Source: Ancylobacter sonchi
Lineage (GTDB): Bacteria > Pseudomonadota > Alphaproteobacteria > Rhizobiales > Xanthobacteraceae
Reading direction: 5' to 3'
DNA length: 64,000 bases
NCBI RefSeq assembly: GCF_018390695.1
Contig: NZ_JAHBGF010000046.1
Location: 558,001 to 622,000, forward strand
Shown: piece by piece, positions 46,137 through 55,080 of the stretch
Position numbering within the stretch: the first letter of the stretch is position 1
Layout: every line of letters begins with the position of its first letter
Made by a program: the position numbers and the translations under genes
The notes under the pieces: model-generated
What the model was told of the DNA's origin: nothing
What the model saw: the letters and a program-made list of their open reading frames with translations, nothing else
Database searches by the model: none

Positions 46137-46919
46137 ATGCTCACCATCGGATTCGTCGGAACCGGCACGCTCACCGAAGCGGTGGTCACCGGCCTCTTGC
46201 AGACTCATGCGGGCCGCTGCCGCATCCTCCTGTCGCCGCGCTCGGAGGCGGTCTCGCGCCGGCTGGCGCAGGCGCATGAGGCGGTGGAGCGCTGCGCGGG
46301 CAATGCCGAGGTGGTCGAGCGCAGCGATATCGTCGTGCTCGCGGTGCTGCCCAAGCAGCTGGCCGAGGTGACGGCGGAGCTGGCGTTCCGCCCCGGGCAG
46401 CTGGTCGTCAGCTTCATCGCCGGGACACCGATTGAGAGCGTGAAGGCGCTGGTGGCGCCGGCCGAGACGGTGGTGCGGGTGATCCCGCTGCCGCCGATCC
46501 GCCTGCGCAGGGGGCCGGTGGTGATTCATCCGGCCAATGGGCGCGTCGAGGAACTGTTCGGTGGGCTGGGCGACCTGATCGTCGTCGACAAGGAGAGCGA
46601 GCTGACCTCGATCGGCCATGCCAGCGCGGTGATGTCGTCGCATTACGAATTGCAGAACCGCGTCATCGGCTGGTTGGAGACGCGCGGCCTCCCCGAGGCG
46701 ACGGCGGCGCTCTATGTGCGCTCGCTGTTCGCGGGCCTCGGCGAATTCGGCCTCGATGCCGCGCGCCGGGGCGAGCCGGTCGATCCGGTGCATCACGAGA
46801 CCGCCGGCGGGCTCAACGAATGCGGCCGCGCCTATCTCACGCAGCAGGGCTGGTTCGACGAGGTCGGCAACGCGCTCGACGCGATTGAGAAGCACGTCCT
46901 GTCGAAGCCGAAGGGCTGA
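46137..46919 (+). CDS. Pyrroline-5-carboxylate reductase-like protein
   Basis: A 260-residue protein with the N-terminal NAD(P) loop GFVGTGTLTEAV and the ProC-type C-terminal dimer domain (HHETAGGLNECG...). ProC makes proline from pyrroline-5-carboxylate, but this sequence lacks the usual GGGNMA loop and is divergent, so it could act on another imino compound or be a second ProC-like enzyme. It is not clearly part of the dad operon; it follows the Lrp gene by 90 bases on the same strand. Confidence 0.8.
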   Translation: MLTIGFVGTGTLTEAVVTGLLQTHAGRCRILLSPRSEAVSRRLAQAHEAVERCAGNAEVVERSDIVVLAVLPKQLAEVTAELAFRPGQLVVSFIAGTPIESVKALVAPAETVVRVIPLPPIRLRRGPVVIHPANGRVEELFGGLGDLIVVDKESELTSIGHASAVMSSHYELQNRVIGWLETRGLPEATAALYVRSLFAGLGEFGLDAARRGEPVDPVHHETAGGLNECGRAYLTQQGWFDEVGNALDAIEKHVLSKPKG

Positions 46920-46941
46920 GCGGCCGGGAGATCCCGGCCGC
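46920..46941. terminator. Hairpin between convergent ProC-like and gabD genes
   Basis: GCGGCCGGGA (46920-46929) pairs with TCCCGGCCGC (46932-46941). A second GC-rich stem (GGCCGGGATC with GATCCCGGCC) overlaps the gabD stop. No T-run is present. Confidence 0.45.
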
Positions 46942-46955
46942 CCGGCGGGCCGGGA

Positions 46956-48404
46956 TCAGATCCCGGCCATGTTGATGTACTTCACCACGACATAGTCCTC
47001 GATGCCGTAATGCGAGCCCTCACGGCCGAGGCCGGACTGCTTCACGCCGCCGAACGGCGCGACCTCGTTGGAGATCAGGCCGGTGTTCACGCCGACGATG
47101 CCGTATTCCAGCCGCTCGGCCACCCGCCACACCCGGCCGAGGTCGCGGGCGTAGAAATAGCTGGCGAGGCCGAACTCGGTATTGTTGGCGAGCGCGACGA
47201 CCTCGTCCTCGGTCTCGAAGCGGAACAGCGGCGCCAGCGGGCCGAAGGTCTCCTCGCGCGAGACCGCCATTTCCGGCTTCACGTCGACGAGGATGGTCGG
47301 CTCGAAGAACGAATGGCCGAGCGCGTGGCGCTTGCCGCCAAGCGCCACCTTCGCGCCCTTCGACACCGCGTCGGCGATGTGCTCCTCGACCTTCTCCACC
47401 GCCTTCTCGTCGATCAGCGGCCCGATGCGCACGCCCTCGCCCATGCCGTCGCCGACCTTCAGCGCCGTGACCGCCTTCACCAGCTTCTCGGCGAAGGCGT
47501 CGTAGACCTTGGCGTGGACGTAGAGCCGGTTGGCGCAGACGCAGGTCTGGCCGGCGTTGCGGTACTTGGAGAGGATGGCGCCTTCCACCGCCGCGTCGAG
47601 ATCGGCGTCCTCGAAGACGATGAACGGAGCGTTGCCGCCGAGCTCCATCGACACCTTCTTGATGGTGGCGGCGGTCTGCTCCATCAGCACCCGGCCGACC
47701 TCGGTGGAGCCGGTGAAGGTGAGCTTGCGCACCGTCGGGTTGGAAGTCATCTCGCCGCCGATGGCGCGGGCCGAGCCGGTGATCACCGACAAGACGCCGG
47801 CCGGCACGCCGGCGCGCTCGGCCAGCACGGCGAGGGCCAGCGCGGTGAGCGGGGTCTGCGAGGCCGGCTTCACCACCATGGTGCAGCCGGCGGCGAGCGC
47901 CGGGCCGGCCTTGCGGGTGATCATCGCCGCCGGGAAGTTCCACGGGGTGATGGCGGCGCAGACGCCGATCGGCTCCTTGGTGACGACGATGCGCTGGCCC
48001 TTGGCCGGCGCCGGAATGATGTCGCCATAGATGCGCTTGCCTTCCTCGGCGAACCACTCGACGAACGAGCCGGCATAGGCGATCTCGCCCTTGGCCTCGG
48101 CGAGCGGCTTGCCCTGCTCGGCGGTCATGATGGCGCCGAGGTCGTCCTGGTTGGCCATGATCAGCTCGAACCAGCGGCGCAGCACGGCGGCGCGCTCCTT
48201 GGCGGTGCGGGAGCGCCATTCCGGCCAGGCGGCGTCGGCCGCGGCGATGGCGGCACGGGTCTCCGCGGCGCCGAAATTCGGCACGGTGCCGACGAGCTCG
48301 CCAGTGGCCGGGTTGCGGACCTCGATGGTGCTCTCGGCGCCGATCCAGCTACCGCCCACCAGGCAGTCGTCGCGCAGCAGGCTGGGATCCTTCAGTGTCA
48401 GCAC
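46956..48404 (-). CDS. gabD: NAD(P)-dependent succinate-semialdehyde dehydrogenase
   Basis: A 482-residue aldehyde dehydrogenase with catalytic C288 (AGQTCVCANR; a second cysteine two residues on is usual in GabD) and base E254 (MELGGNAP). TPWNFPAAM and ETFGPLAPL are complete. It oxidises succinate semialdehyde to succinate in GABA breakdown. A GTG at 48404 with GGAGAA upstream is the chosen start; the longer ATG at 48518 adds a basic, low-complexity leader and is disfavoured. No GABA transaminase is beside it. Confidence 0.93.
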   Translation of the reverse strand: MLTLKDPSLLRDDCLVGGSWIGAESTIEVRNPATGELVGTVPNFGAAETRAAIAAADAAWPEWRSRTAKERAAVLRRWFELIMANQDDLGAIMTAEQGKPLAEAKGEIAYAGSFVEWFAEEGKRIYGDIIPAPAKGQRIVVTKEPIGVCAAITPWNFPAAMITRKAGPALAAGCTMVVKPASQTPLTALALAVLAERAGVPAGVLSVITGSARAIGGEMTSNPTVRKLTFTGSTEVGRVLMEQTAATIKKVSMELGGNAPFIVFEDADLDAAVEGAILSKYRNAGQTCVCANRLYVHAKVYDAFAEKLVKAVTALKVGDGMGEGVRIGPLIDEKAVEKVEEHIADAVSKGAKVALGGKRHALGHSFFEPTILVDVKPEMAVSREETFGPLAPLFRFETEDEVVALANNTEFGLASYFYARDLGRVWRVAERLEYGIVGVNTGLISNEVAPFGGVKQSGLGREGSHYGIEDYVVVKYINMAGI

Positions 48405-48548
48405 GGGAATTCTCCGAATGGCGGCCGCCGGTCGGGCCGGCGCGCCGGACGCACAAGGTCGAAGTAAGGCAGACCTTGTAACGCCGTCCGGCCGCCGGAG
48501 GAAAGCCGTCCCGCGCATCGGTGATGGTGGAGGCAGGCGATTTCCGCC

Positions 48549-49037
48549 TTAGGTTCGCAGGACCTTCCGCATCTCGATGGTTTCGACCGGAGACCCGCAT
48601 TCCGTACCGGCATAGCGCCGTGTCTCGACCCAGCCGCGCCGCTCGTAGAAGGCACGTGCCCGCGTGTTGAAGTGCCGAACCTCCAGGCGCGCCATGGGGT
48701 GGGCGCGTGCGATCCGGCGCTCGGCGGCATCGAGCAGTCGCGTTCCCACGCCGCCGTTCCAGCATGCCGGATCCACATGCAGGGCGTCCACGACATCGTC
48801 GGTGGTCTGAACCATGCCGACGAGCGAGCTATCGCCGCTCCGTATCGCGACGGTAAAATCCCGCCACGCCGCCTCGGCATGCGAGCGGGCGGGGTCGAAG
48901 GAGGCGAACGCCTGTACGGCTTCGAATGGCAGTTCGGGGGCCCAGGCAACAAGCCAGGAACGTCGCAGCAGGCGAATGAGCGCCGGCACGTCCCCCTCGT
49001 CGGCGGGACGAAGTTCGATGGTCGACGATGCTGCCAC
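48549..49037 (-). CDS. GNAT family N-acetyltransferase
   Basis: A 162-residue acetyltransferase. LHVDPACWNGGVGTRLLDAAER carries the acetyl-CoA loop (N-G-G-V-G in place of the commoner R-G-x-G), and FNTRARAFYERRGWVE is the C-terminal GNAT block. The substrate is unknown. ATG 49037. It ends 144 bases before the gabD GTG, with no clear operon link. Confidence 0.85.
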   Translation of the reverse strand: MAASSTIELRPADEGDVPALIRLLRRSWLVAWAPELPFEAVQAFASFDPARSHAEAAWRDFTVAIRSGDSSLVGMVQTTDDVVDALHVDPACWNGGVGTRLLDAAERRIARAHPMARLEVRHFNTRARAFYERRGWVETRRYAGTECGSPVETIEMRKVLRT

Positions 49038-49156
49038 CGCTGTCTCCCCAACCGGTTGTCTCGCACGCCTTATCGGACGGGCGAGGCCCCGGCCGCAACC
49101 GGATGGCGTCGGCTTGCTCCGGGGCCGGGAAGGGCGTTCAGGCGTTCACACCCCCT

Positions 49157-49228
49157 CGATCCTGCCTCTCGATCAGCCCGGCTGGATGCCGGCGATCCCG
49201 CCTCTCGATCAGCCCGGCTGGATGCCGG
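49157..49228. repeat. 36-bp tandem duplication at the 3' end of the oxalate decarboxylase gene
   Basis: Two copies (49157-49192 and 49193-49228) are adjacent and differ at one base (position 7: T/C). Each unit is 12 codons long and contains the gene's stop and its last five codons (GIQPG). The coding frame ends in the right-hand copy, and the left-hand copy is 3' untranslated. It looks like a recent slip or unequal-exchange event. Confidence 0.9.
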
Positions 49229-50456
49229 GCTGGCCCTTGGGGAAGCGGGCGATGACCGCCGGATCGATGTTCAGGTGCTGGGCGACCAGCTCCGGCGGCG
49301 CGTGCGCCAACCAGTTCGACAGGTCGATCTCCTGATATTCCGGGGCGCGGAACACCGCCAGCACCTGGATATCCTCGGTGCCGGTGTTCTCGATGTAGTG
49401 GCCCTGGCTCCTCGGCACCACGCCGAGGTCGCCGGCCTGGAAGTCGATGGTCTGGGCGCGCGGGCCGGCATTGAACACCGTCATGCGTCCCTTGCCCTTG
49501 ATCCAGTACTGCCACTCGTCGGCATTGGGGTGCCAGTGCATGCGCCGCAGCGCGCCGGGCTTGATGGTCTCGATCGCCGCGGCGATGGTCTTCGACACCT
49601 TGAAGGTGGTGCTGTCGGCGAGGTGGATGCTGCCGCCGGCGCCATCGATCACCGGCGTGGTGCCGGTCAGCGAGAAGGTGAAGGGCTCCGGCGGGGTGCC
49701 GCCGGAGGCGACCGCCGCCTGGTCGACGGAAAGCGCCGGCGGCTCCTCGCCCTGGAAGATCCAGAGGTCGTGCAGCGGGATCTTGCCGAACGTCTCCGGC
49801 GGCACGCCGAAATTCTGGCCGAGCACCTTGGGCGGGGTGTGGATGAACCAGTCGCTCAGCAGCAGCGTGTTGTATTCCGACTGGTAGGCATCGTCGAAGA
49901 CGATGACGAATTCGCAGCCCTCCGGTCCCAGCCCCTGCAGCGAGTGCGGGTAGCCGGCCGGGAAGAACCAGATGTCGCCGGCGCCGACATCGCGCACATA
50001 GGCGCGGCCTTGCGGGTCGAGCACGGTGATGCGGCAGCTTCCATTGGTCATCAGCGCCCATTCGCCGGCGAGGTGCCAGTGCATCTCGCGGATGCCGCCC
50101 GGACCCAGCCGCATGTTGACGCCGGACACTTCCTTTGCCGCCGGGAATTCGGTGGCGGTGGCCTGACGCGCCCACCCGCCGCCCTGCACGCGCTTCGGCA
50201 TGATGTTGAAGGACGACCACATCATCGGCATGTTGCCGACATCGGTGGGCGGCGGGCTCTGGAAGCTGGGCAGCTGTGCTTCCAGCGCCGGGTTGCGCGG
50301 GCCGGGATTGGACAGGGCGCCGGGCGTCGAATTGATCGCGCCCTGCGGCGGCTCGTCGGGATTGCCGAAGCTGGCGGCGTGAGCGCTGCCGGCAGCGAGC
50401 GCGGCGCCGCCAACGGCGCCGGCTGCCAGCAGGCTGCGGCGGGACAGGTGTTCCAT
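49209..50456 (-). CDS. oxdC: Bicupin oxalate decarboxylase, Tat-exported
   Basis: A 415-residue protein with a twin-arginine signal (SRRSLLAAG, cleavage near residue 27). Two cupin domains hold Mn sites: H126, H128, E132, H171 and H307, H309, E314, H353. The lid motif is SEYN (193-196), keeping the glutamate that in Bacillus OxdC (SENS) directs decarboxylation rather than oxidation. It should convert oxalate to formate and CO2 in the periplasm; formate suits a C1-using bacterium. The 3' end lies in a 36-bp duplication. Confidence 0.9.
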   Translation of the reverse strand: MEHLSRRSLLAAGAVGGAALAAGSAHAASFGNPDEPPQGAINSTPGALSNPGPRNPALEAQLPSFQSPPPTDVGNMPMMWSSFNIMPKRVQGGGWARQATATEFPAAKEVSGVNMRLGPGGIREMHWHLAGEWALMTNGSCRITVLDPQGRAYVRDVGAGDIWFFPAGYPHSLQGLGPEGCEFVIVFDDAYQSEYNTLLLSDWFIHTPPKVLGQNFGVPPETFGKIPLHDLWIFQGEEPPALSVDQAAVASGGTPPEPFTFSLTGTTPVIDGAGGSIHLADSTTFKVSKTIAAAIETIKPGALRRMHWHPNADEWQYWIKGKGRMTVFNAGPRAQTIDFQAGDLGVVPRSQGHYIENTGTEDIQVLAVFRAPEYQEIDLSNWLAHAPPELVAQHLNIDPAVIARFPKGQPGIQPG

Positions 50457-50599
50457 CGTCTTCTCCTCGCGGATGGATGTCCGGGATCGAAGACAGCATG
50501 ATCGCGCCGGTGGCCGGCGTCTTTTCCCGACGAATGGCGCCGGCCAGCCTGCCGGTACGGGCGGATCGGCAACGGCGTTGCCGATCCTAGCGGGCCGCG

Positions 50600-51406
50600 T
50601 CAGAACACTTCCGGTATCCGATGGCGGTCATAGGGCGGCTCGACATAGCCCTTCGGCTTCTGGCGCTTGGGCAGCTTGACCGGTTCCCGTTCCAGGGCCT
50701 CGTAGGGCACCTGCGACAGGAAATGGGCGATGATGTTGAGCCGGGTACGCTTCTTGTCGTCGGACTGGATCACATGCCACGGCGAAGAGTCGGTGTCGGA
50801 CGCGGCGAACATCTCGTCGCGGGCCCGCGAATAATCGTACCAGCGGCTATAGGATTCGAGATCCATCGGCGAGAGCTTCCAGATCTTGCGCGGGTCGCGG
50901 ATGCGCTGCTCGATGCGGCGGGTCTGCTCCTCCTGGCTGACTTCAAGCCAGTATTTGATGAGGATGATGCGGGAATCGGTGATCATCTTCTCGACGCCGC
51001 CGATGGTCTCCAGGAAACGGCGCGCCTGCTTGTCGGTGCAGAAGCCCATCACCCGCTCGACGCCGGCGCGGTTGTACCAGCTGCGGTCGAAGATCACGAC
51101 CTCGCCCGCCGCCGGAAGGTGCGGCAGGTAGCGCTGGGCGTACATTTGCGACTTCTCGCGGTCGCTGGGCGGAGGCAGCGCGACCACGCGGAACACGCGC
51201 GGGCTGACGCGCTCGGTGATCGCCTTGATGGTGCCGCCCTTGCCGGCGCCGTCGCGCCCCTCGAACAGGACGCAGACCTTGGCGCCGGTCGCCTTGACCC
51301 ATTCCTGCATCTTCACCAATTCGGCATGCAGCTTGGCGAGTTCGCGCTCATATTCGGAGCGGGACATCTTGTCGGATATGGCTGGCTTCTCGATGACGGT
51401 GTCCAT
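50600..51406 (-). CDS. ppk2: Polyphosphate kinase 2
   Basis: A 268-residue PPK2 of the one-domain class. Walker A is GRDGAGKGG (50-58) and Walker B/lid DRSWYNRAGVERVMGF (107-122). It uses polyphosphate to phosphorylate nucleoside diphosphates, mostly toward GTP or ATP. ATG 51406. It lies 101 bases downstream of the SulP transporter on the same strand; a functional link is not evident. Confidence 0.95.
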   Translation of the reverse strand: MDTVIEKPAISDKMSRSEYERELAKLHAELVKMQEWVKATGAKVCVLFEGRDGAGKGGTIKAITERVSPRVFRVVALPPPSDREKSQMYAQRYLPHLPAAGEVVIFDRSWYNRAGVERVMGFCTDKQARRFLETIGGVEKMITDSRIILIKYWLEVSQEEQTRRIEQRIRDPRKIWKLSPMDLESYSRWYDYSRARDEMFAASDTDSSPWHVIQSDDKKRTRLNIIAHFLSQVPYEALEREPVKLPKRQKPKGYVEPPYDRHRIPEVF

Positions 51407-51507
51407 GACACGTTACTCCCTGGAGTTTCTTGGGCAGCCTGCGGCGTAATCTTTCGGCGGACACTCTGCCAAGGTAGCAGAAAACCGGTTTTCGCGGTAT
51501 CCGCCGA

Positions 51508-53262
51508 TCACCCGCGCGACGGAGAGGGCGACGGCGAAGCTGTCGGAGCCGATGTCGGCGACGGCGTCGGAACAGCAGCCGCTTTCGCCTCCGAACTTCT
51601 GAGGCTGAACTGGGCGGCGGCCTCCTCGATGTCGTCGAACATCATGTTCTCGCCGATCCGGTCGATCACACCGGCCCGTTCCAGCAGCGTCATCGGCGTA
51701 TTGTGCAGTTCCGTGATGCCGAAGGCGACGCCGCGCGCGGCGAGGGTGGCGCGCACCTCGTCGAGCATCCCGGCCGCCGTGCTGTCGAGCTGCACCACGG
51801 CGCTGGCGTCGAGCAGCAGCCAGCGCGTATCGGCCGGCAGGGCGTCGATCACCTCCTGCAGACGCGCGCGGACATAGTCGACGTTGAAGAACAGCAGGCT
51901 GCCCTGGATCAGGAAGATGGTGAGACCGGGAACCGGCCGTGCGTCCTTGAAGCGGTGCAGCTTGTAGAAGCCGGGACGGCCGGGACGGCGTCCCAGCAGC
52001 GCGTCGTGCGGGCGCATCTCCTTGATCAGCACATAGATCAGGGTGGCCGCCACCGCGACGATGACGCCGTTGAGCACGCCGAGGCTGATCGCCCCCCACA
52101 TGCCGATCAGCGCGAAGGCGAACTCCATGCGGCTGATCCGCCAGAGTTCCCGGAGGCTGCCAAAATCCAGCAGGCCGATCGAGGCGGCGACGAGGATGGC
52201 GCCGAGTGCCGGCGAGGGCAGCAGCCGCAGGGCGTCGTTGAGGTACAGCATCACGCTGGCCAGCGCCGCCGCGGCGACGAGGCCGGCCATCTGGCTGCGC
52301 CCGCCGACCGAGAGATTGATGGCGGTACGCGAATCCGAGACCGTCACCGGAAAGCCGCTGAACAGGCCGGCGGCGAAATTGGCGCCGCCGAAGCCGATGA
52401 GCTCGCGATTGGCATCGACGGGGAACCCCTCGCGGGCGCCGAAGCTGCGGGCGGCGACGAGGCCGGAGCTGAAGCTCACCAGCCACAAGGCGCCAGCTCC
52501 CAGCAGCAGGTTCTGCAGCGGCAGGCCGGAGGGCGAGGGCAGCGAAAGCGAGGGCAGGGCCTGCGGCAGCGCGCCGACCACCTTGATGCCGTGCCCTTCG
52601 AAATCGAACAGGGCGGAGGCGGCGATGCCGAGCACCACCACCACCAGCGGTCCGGGCACCGGCGATTTCAGCCGTTGCAGCAGCAGGGTCAGCGCCAGCA
52701 GGCCGAGGCCGAGCGCCAGCGTCGGCCAGTGGATGTCGTGCCACTGGTGCGCCAGGTCGACCAGCGGCGCGACGAGGCCGTCCGAGGAGACCTTCAGCCC
52801 GGTGAGGCGGCTGATCTGCCCGACCATGATGGAAATGGCGATGCCGCCGATGAAGCCGATGAGGATCGGCCGCGACAGGAAGGCGGCGACCGCGCCCAGC
52901 CGCAGCGCGCTGGCGACGACGCACATGACGCCGACGATAAGCGCCAGCAGGGCGGCGACGCCGACACGATCCATCGTCGGGCTTTGTGCGACCAGCCCGG
53001 CGAGGACGGCGGCGAGCACCGTCATGGTTGCGGCGTCCGGCCCGACGATCAGCCGATGGGACGGGCCGAGCAGCGCGTAGCCGAGCAGCGGAAAGATCGA
53101 GGCGTAGACGCCGACTTCCGGCGGCAGGCCGGCAATGGCCGGATAGGCGATGGCGCTCGGAATCGCCACGGCGGCAATGGCGAGGCCGGCCATGGCGTCG
53201 CGGCCCAGCCACTGCACCTTGTAGCCCGCAAAGCCCTGTAGAAGAGGAAACCTCGCCGGCAT
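51508..53262 (-). CDS. SulP-family anion transporter with STAS domain
   Basis: A 584-residue inner-membrane protein. About 12-14 helices (residues 18-425) start with the sulphate transporter signature region (AIPSAIAYPAIAGLPPEVGVYASI), then a cytoplasmic STAS domain (about 445-555; LLLDASAVVQLDSTA). Members carry sulphate, bicarbonate or dicarboxylates; this one cannot be assigned. The C-terminus is a Ser/Pro/Thr-rich tail. The ATG at 53262 has GAGGGTGA upstream; earlier starts at 53277 and 53283 are possible. Confidence 0.92.
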   Translation of the reverse strand: MPARFPLLQGFAGYKVQWLGRDAMAGLAIAAVAIPSAIAYPAIAGLPPEVGVYASIFPLLGYALLGPSHRLIVGPDAATMTVLAAVLAGLVAQSPTMDRVGVAALLALIVGVMCVVASALRLGAVAAFLSRPILIGFIGGIAISIMVGQISRLTGLKVSSDGLVAPLVDLAHQWHDIHWPTLALGLGLLALTLLLQRLKSPVPGPLVVVVLGIAASALFDFEGHGIKVVGALPQALPSLSLPSPSGLPLQNLLLGAGALWLVSFSSGLVAARSFGAREGFPVDANRELIGFGGANFAAGLFSGFPVTVSDSRTAINLSVGGRSQMAGLVAAAALASVMLYLNDALRLLPSPALGAILVAASIGLLDFGSLRELWRISRMEFAFALIGMWGAISLGVLNGVIVAVAATLIYVLIKEMRPHDALLGRRPGRPGFYKLHRFKDARPVPGLTIFLIQGSLLFFNVDYVRARLQEVIDALPADTRWLLLDASAVVQLDSTAAGMLDEVRATLAARGVAFGITELHNTPMTLLERAGVIDRIGENMMFDDIEEAAAQFSLRSSEAKAAAVPTPSPTSAPTASPSPSPSRG

Positions 53263-53474
53263 TTCACCCTCACGCATACGCACCGCTTTGCCGGCCCGAC
53301 AAGGCAGGCAGAAGCATCATCGGCAACTGGGGAGCGTGGAACGATTACCGTCCGGCCGCAAGTCCGTATGTGACGTTAGGGTGACGTCGCACACAGCCTA
53401 GCCCTGGCGCGGGTCGCGTGCAGGCTGGTTATGGGCCGCAGATCGATCGCGGCGCGGCTTTCAGGCCGTCGGCC

Positions 53475-54464
53475 TCAGCTCGCCGGGGCGAGCGCGACCG
53501 GGGCGAGGCCGGGCAGGTCCGGGCCGACCGGGACGATGCCGTTCGGGTTCAGCGACTTGATCGAGTAGTAGCCGCGCTTGATGTGGTCGATGTTCACCGT
53601 GTCGCGGATGCCGGGCACGTCCAATACCCGCATCATGTAGGCCTGCAGAGACGGGTAATCGACGATGCGCTTCAGGTTGCACTTGAACAGGCCGTGATAG
53701 GCGGCGTCGAAGCGCACCAGAGTCACGAACAGGCGGATGTCGGCCTCGGTGAAGCGGGTGCCGAGCAGGAACGGCCCGCCGCCGGCGAGGCGCTGCTCCA
53801 GTTCCGCCAGCATGCCGAACACATCGGCGAAGGCTTCCTCATAGGCGATCTGCGTGGTGGCGAAGCCGGCCCGGTAGACGCCGTTGTTGAGGCGCGGATA
53901 GATCCGCTCGTTCAGCGCGTCGACGGCCTCGCGCAGATCGGCGGGGTAGAGATCGATGTCCGTGTCCGCCAGCGCGCCGAAGCCGGAATTGAACATGCGC
54001 ACGATGTCGGCGGATTCGTTGTTGACGATGGTGCCGCGCTCCTTGTCCCACAGCACCGGCACGGTGGCGCGGCCGGTGTAGTGCGGGTCGGCGCGGGTAT
54101 AGAGCTCGTGCAGATAGGTGGTGCCGTTCACCGCGTCCGGCGTCGCGCCGGGCAGGCTCGACGACGTGCCGAAGCGCCAGCCCTCGTCGGTAAGCGCTGG
54201 CTCGACCACCGAGAGCGAGACGACGTCCTCCAGCTTCTTCAGCTTGCGGGCGATCAGCGTGCGCGAGGCCCAGGGGCAGATCAGCGCGACATAGAGGTGA
54301 TAGCGGCCGGGCGCGGCGGCAGAGCCGCCCTCGCCGGTGGGGCCGGGCGCGCCGTCCGGCGTCACCCAGTTGCGGAAGCCGGACACCTGGCGCACGAAGC
54401 CGCCCTTGGCATCCTTGGCCTGGACCGGATGCCAGTCGGCCGTCCATTTTCCGTCGACCAGCAT
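53475..54464 (-). CDS. Glutathionyl-hydroquinone reductase (Xi-class GST)
   Basis: A 329-residue glutathione transferase. The catalytic cysteine is C63 in ICPWASRT, the conserved CPWA motif of the family, and NNESADIVRMFN and the C-terminal helical domain (about 185-310) follow. It removes glutathione from glutathionyl-hydroquinones, protecting against quinone stress. It follows the DoxX gene by 91 bases and a LysR gene further up, a likely quinone-response unit. Confidence 0.92.
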   Translation of the reverse strand: MLVDGKWTADWHPVQAKDAKGGFVRQVSGFRNWVTPDGAPGPTGEGGSAAAPGRYHLYVALICPWASRTLIARKLKKLEDVVSLSVVEPALTDEGWRFGTSSSLPGATPDAVNGTTYLHELYTRADPHYTGRATVPVLWDKERGTIVNNESADIVRMFNSGFGALADTDIDLYPADLREAVDALNERIYPRLNNGVYRAGFATTQIAYEEAFADVFGMLAELEQRLAGGGPFLLGTRFTEADIRLFVTLVRFDAAYHGLFKCNLKRIVDYPSLQAYMMRVLDVPGIRDTVNIDHIKRGYYSIKSLNPNGIVPVGPDLPGLAPVALAPAS

Positions 54465-54555
54465 GGCAGCGCTCCTCGGTGTCGGTTCCGGTTGTGTAAG
54501 GCAGGAAGCCGCCGGCGGATACCGGCGGCCTCGGGTGGCGGGCGATGTGGTCGCG

Positions 54556-54966
54556 TCAGCGGGCGGCCGAGGTCGTCGGCTTCAGCGCCAGCGCGCCGTC
54601 GCCGCCGAGCGCCACGGCGAGCAGGCCGACGATCCACAGCGCCAGGAATTCCCAGCCGCCATTCGGATTGGTGAAGAAGAAGCCGGCCGGGCCGTGCACG
54701 GTGACGATGGCGCCGAGCAGGATCGGGATGACGGCGAGGGCGGCGATGCGCGGCCACAGGCCGAGGATCAGCGCCACGGCGCCGACGATCTCCCAGGCGA
54801 TGGTGACATAGGCGAGCCAGCCGGGTAGGCCGAGCGAGCCGAAGAAGCCGGCGGTGCCGGCCGGGGTGAACACGAACAGCTTCAGCCCGGCATGGGCCAG
54901 GAACAGGATGCCGAGCGCAAGGCGCAGCACGAAGACGGCATAGGGGGCCGTGCGCGTATCGATCAT
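54556..54966 (-). CDS. DoxX family membrane protein
   Basis: A 136-residue protein with four predicted helices; FVLRLALGILFLAHAGLKL is the DoxX opening and GFFGSLGLPGWLAYVT the second block. The family is linked with quinone/thiosulphate oxidation or redox stress, often beside glutathione or quinone reductases. ATG at 54966. The gene lies between a LysR regulator and the hydroquinone reductase on one strand. Confidence 0.88.
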   Translation of the reverse strand: MIDTRTAPYAVFVLRLALGILFLAHAGLKLFVFTPAGTAGFFGSLGLPGWLAYVTIAWEIVGAVALILGLWPRIAALAVIPILLGAIVTVHGPAGFFFTNPNGGWEFLALWIVGLLAVALGGDGALALKPTTSAAR

Positions 54967-55080
54967 GACAGGATCCTTATCGAGGGAAACGGAATTCGCG
55001 GCGATCCTGCTCCTATCGGGCGCGCGTGATTATCCGGCTCGATCGAGAATGTTTCCTTCCGAAATGGAAGGAGTGGCGCG

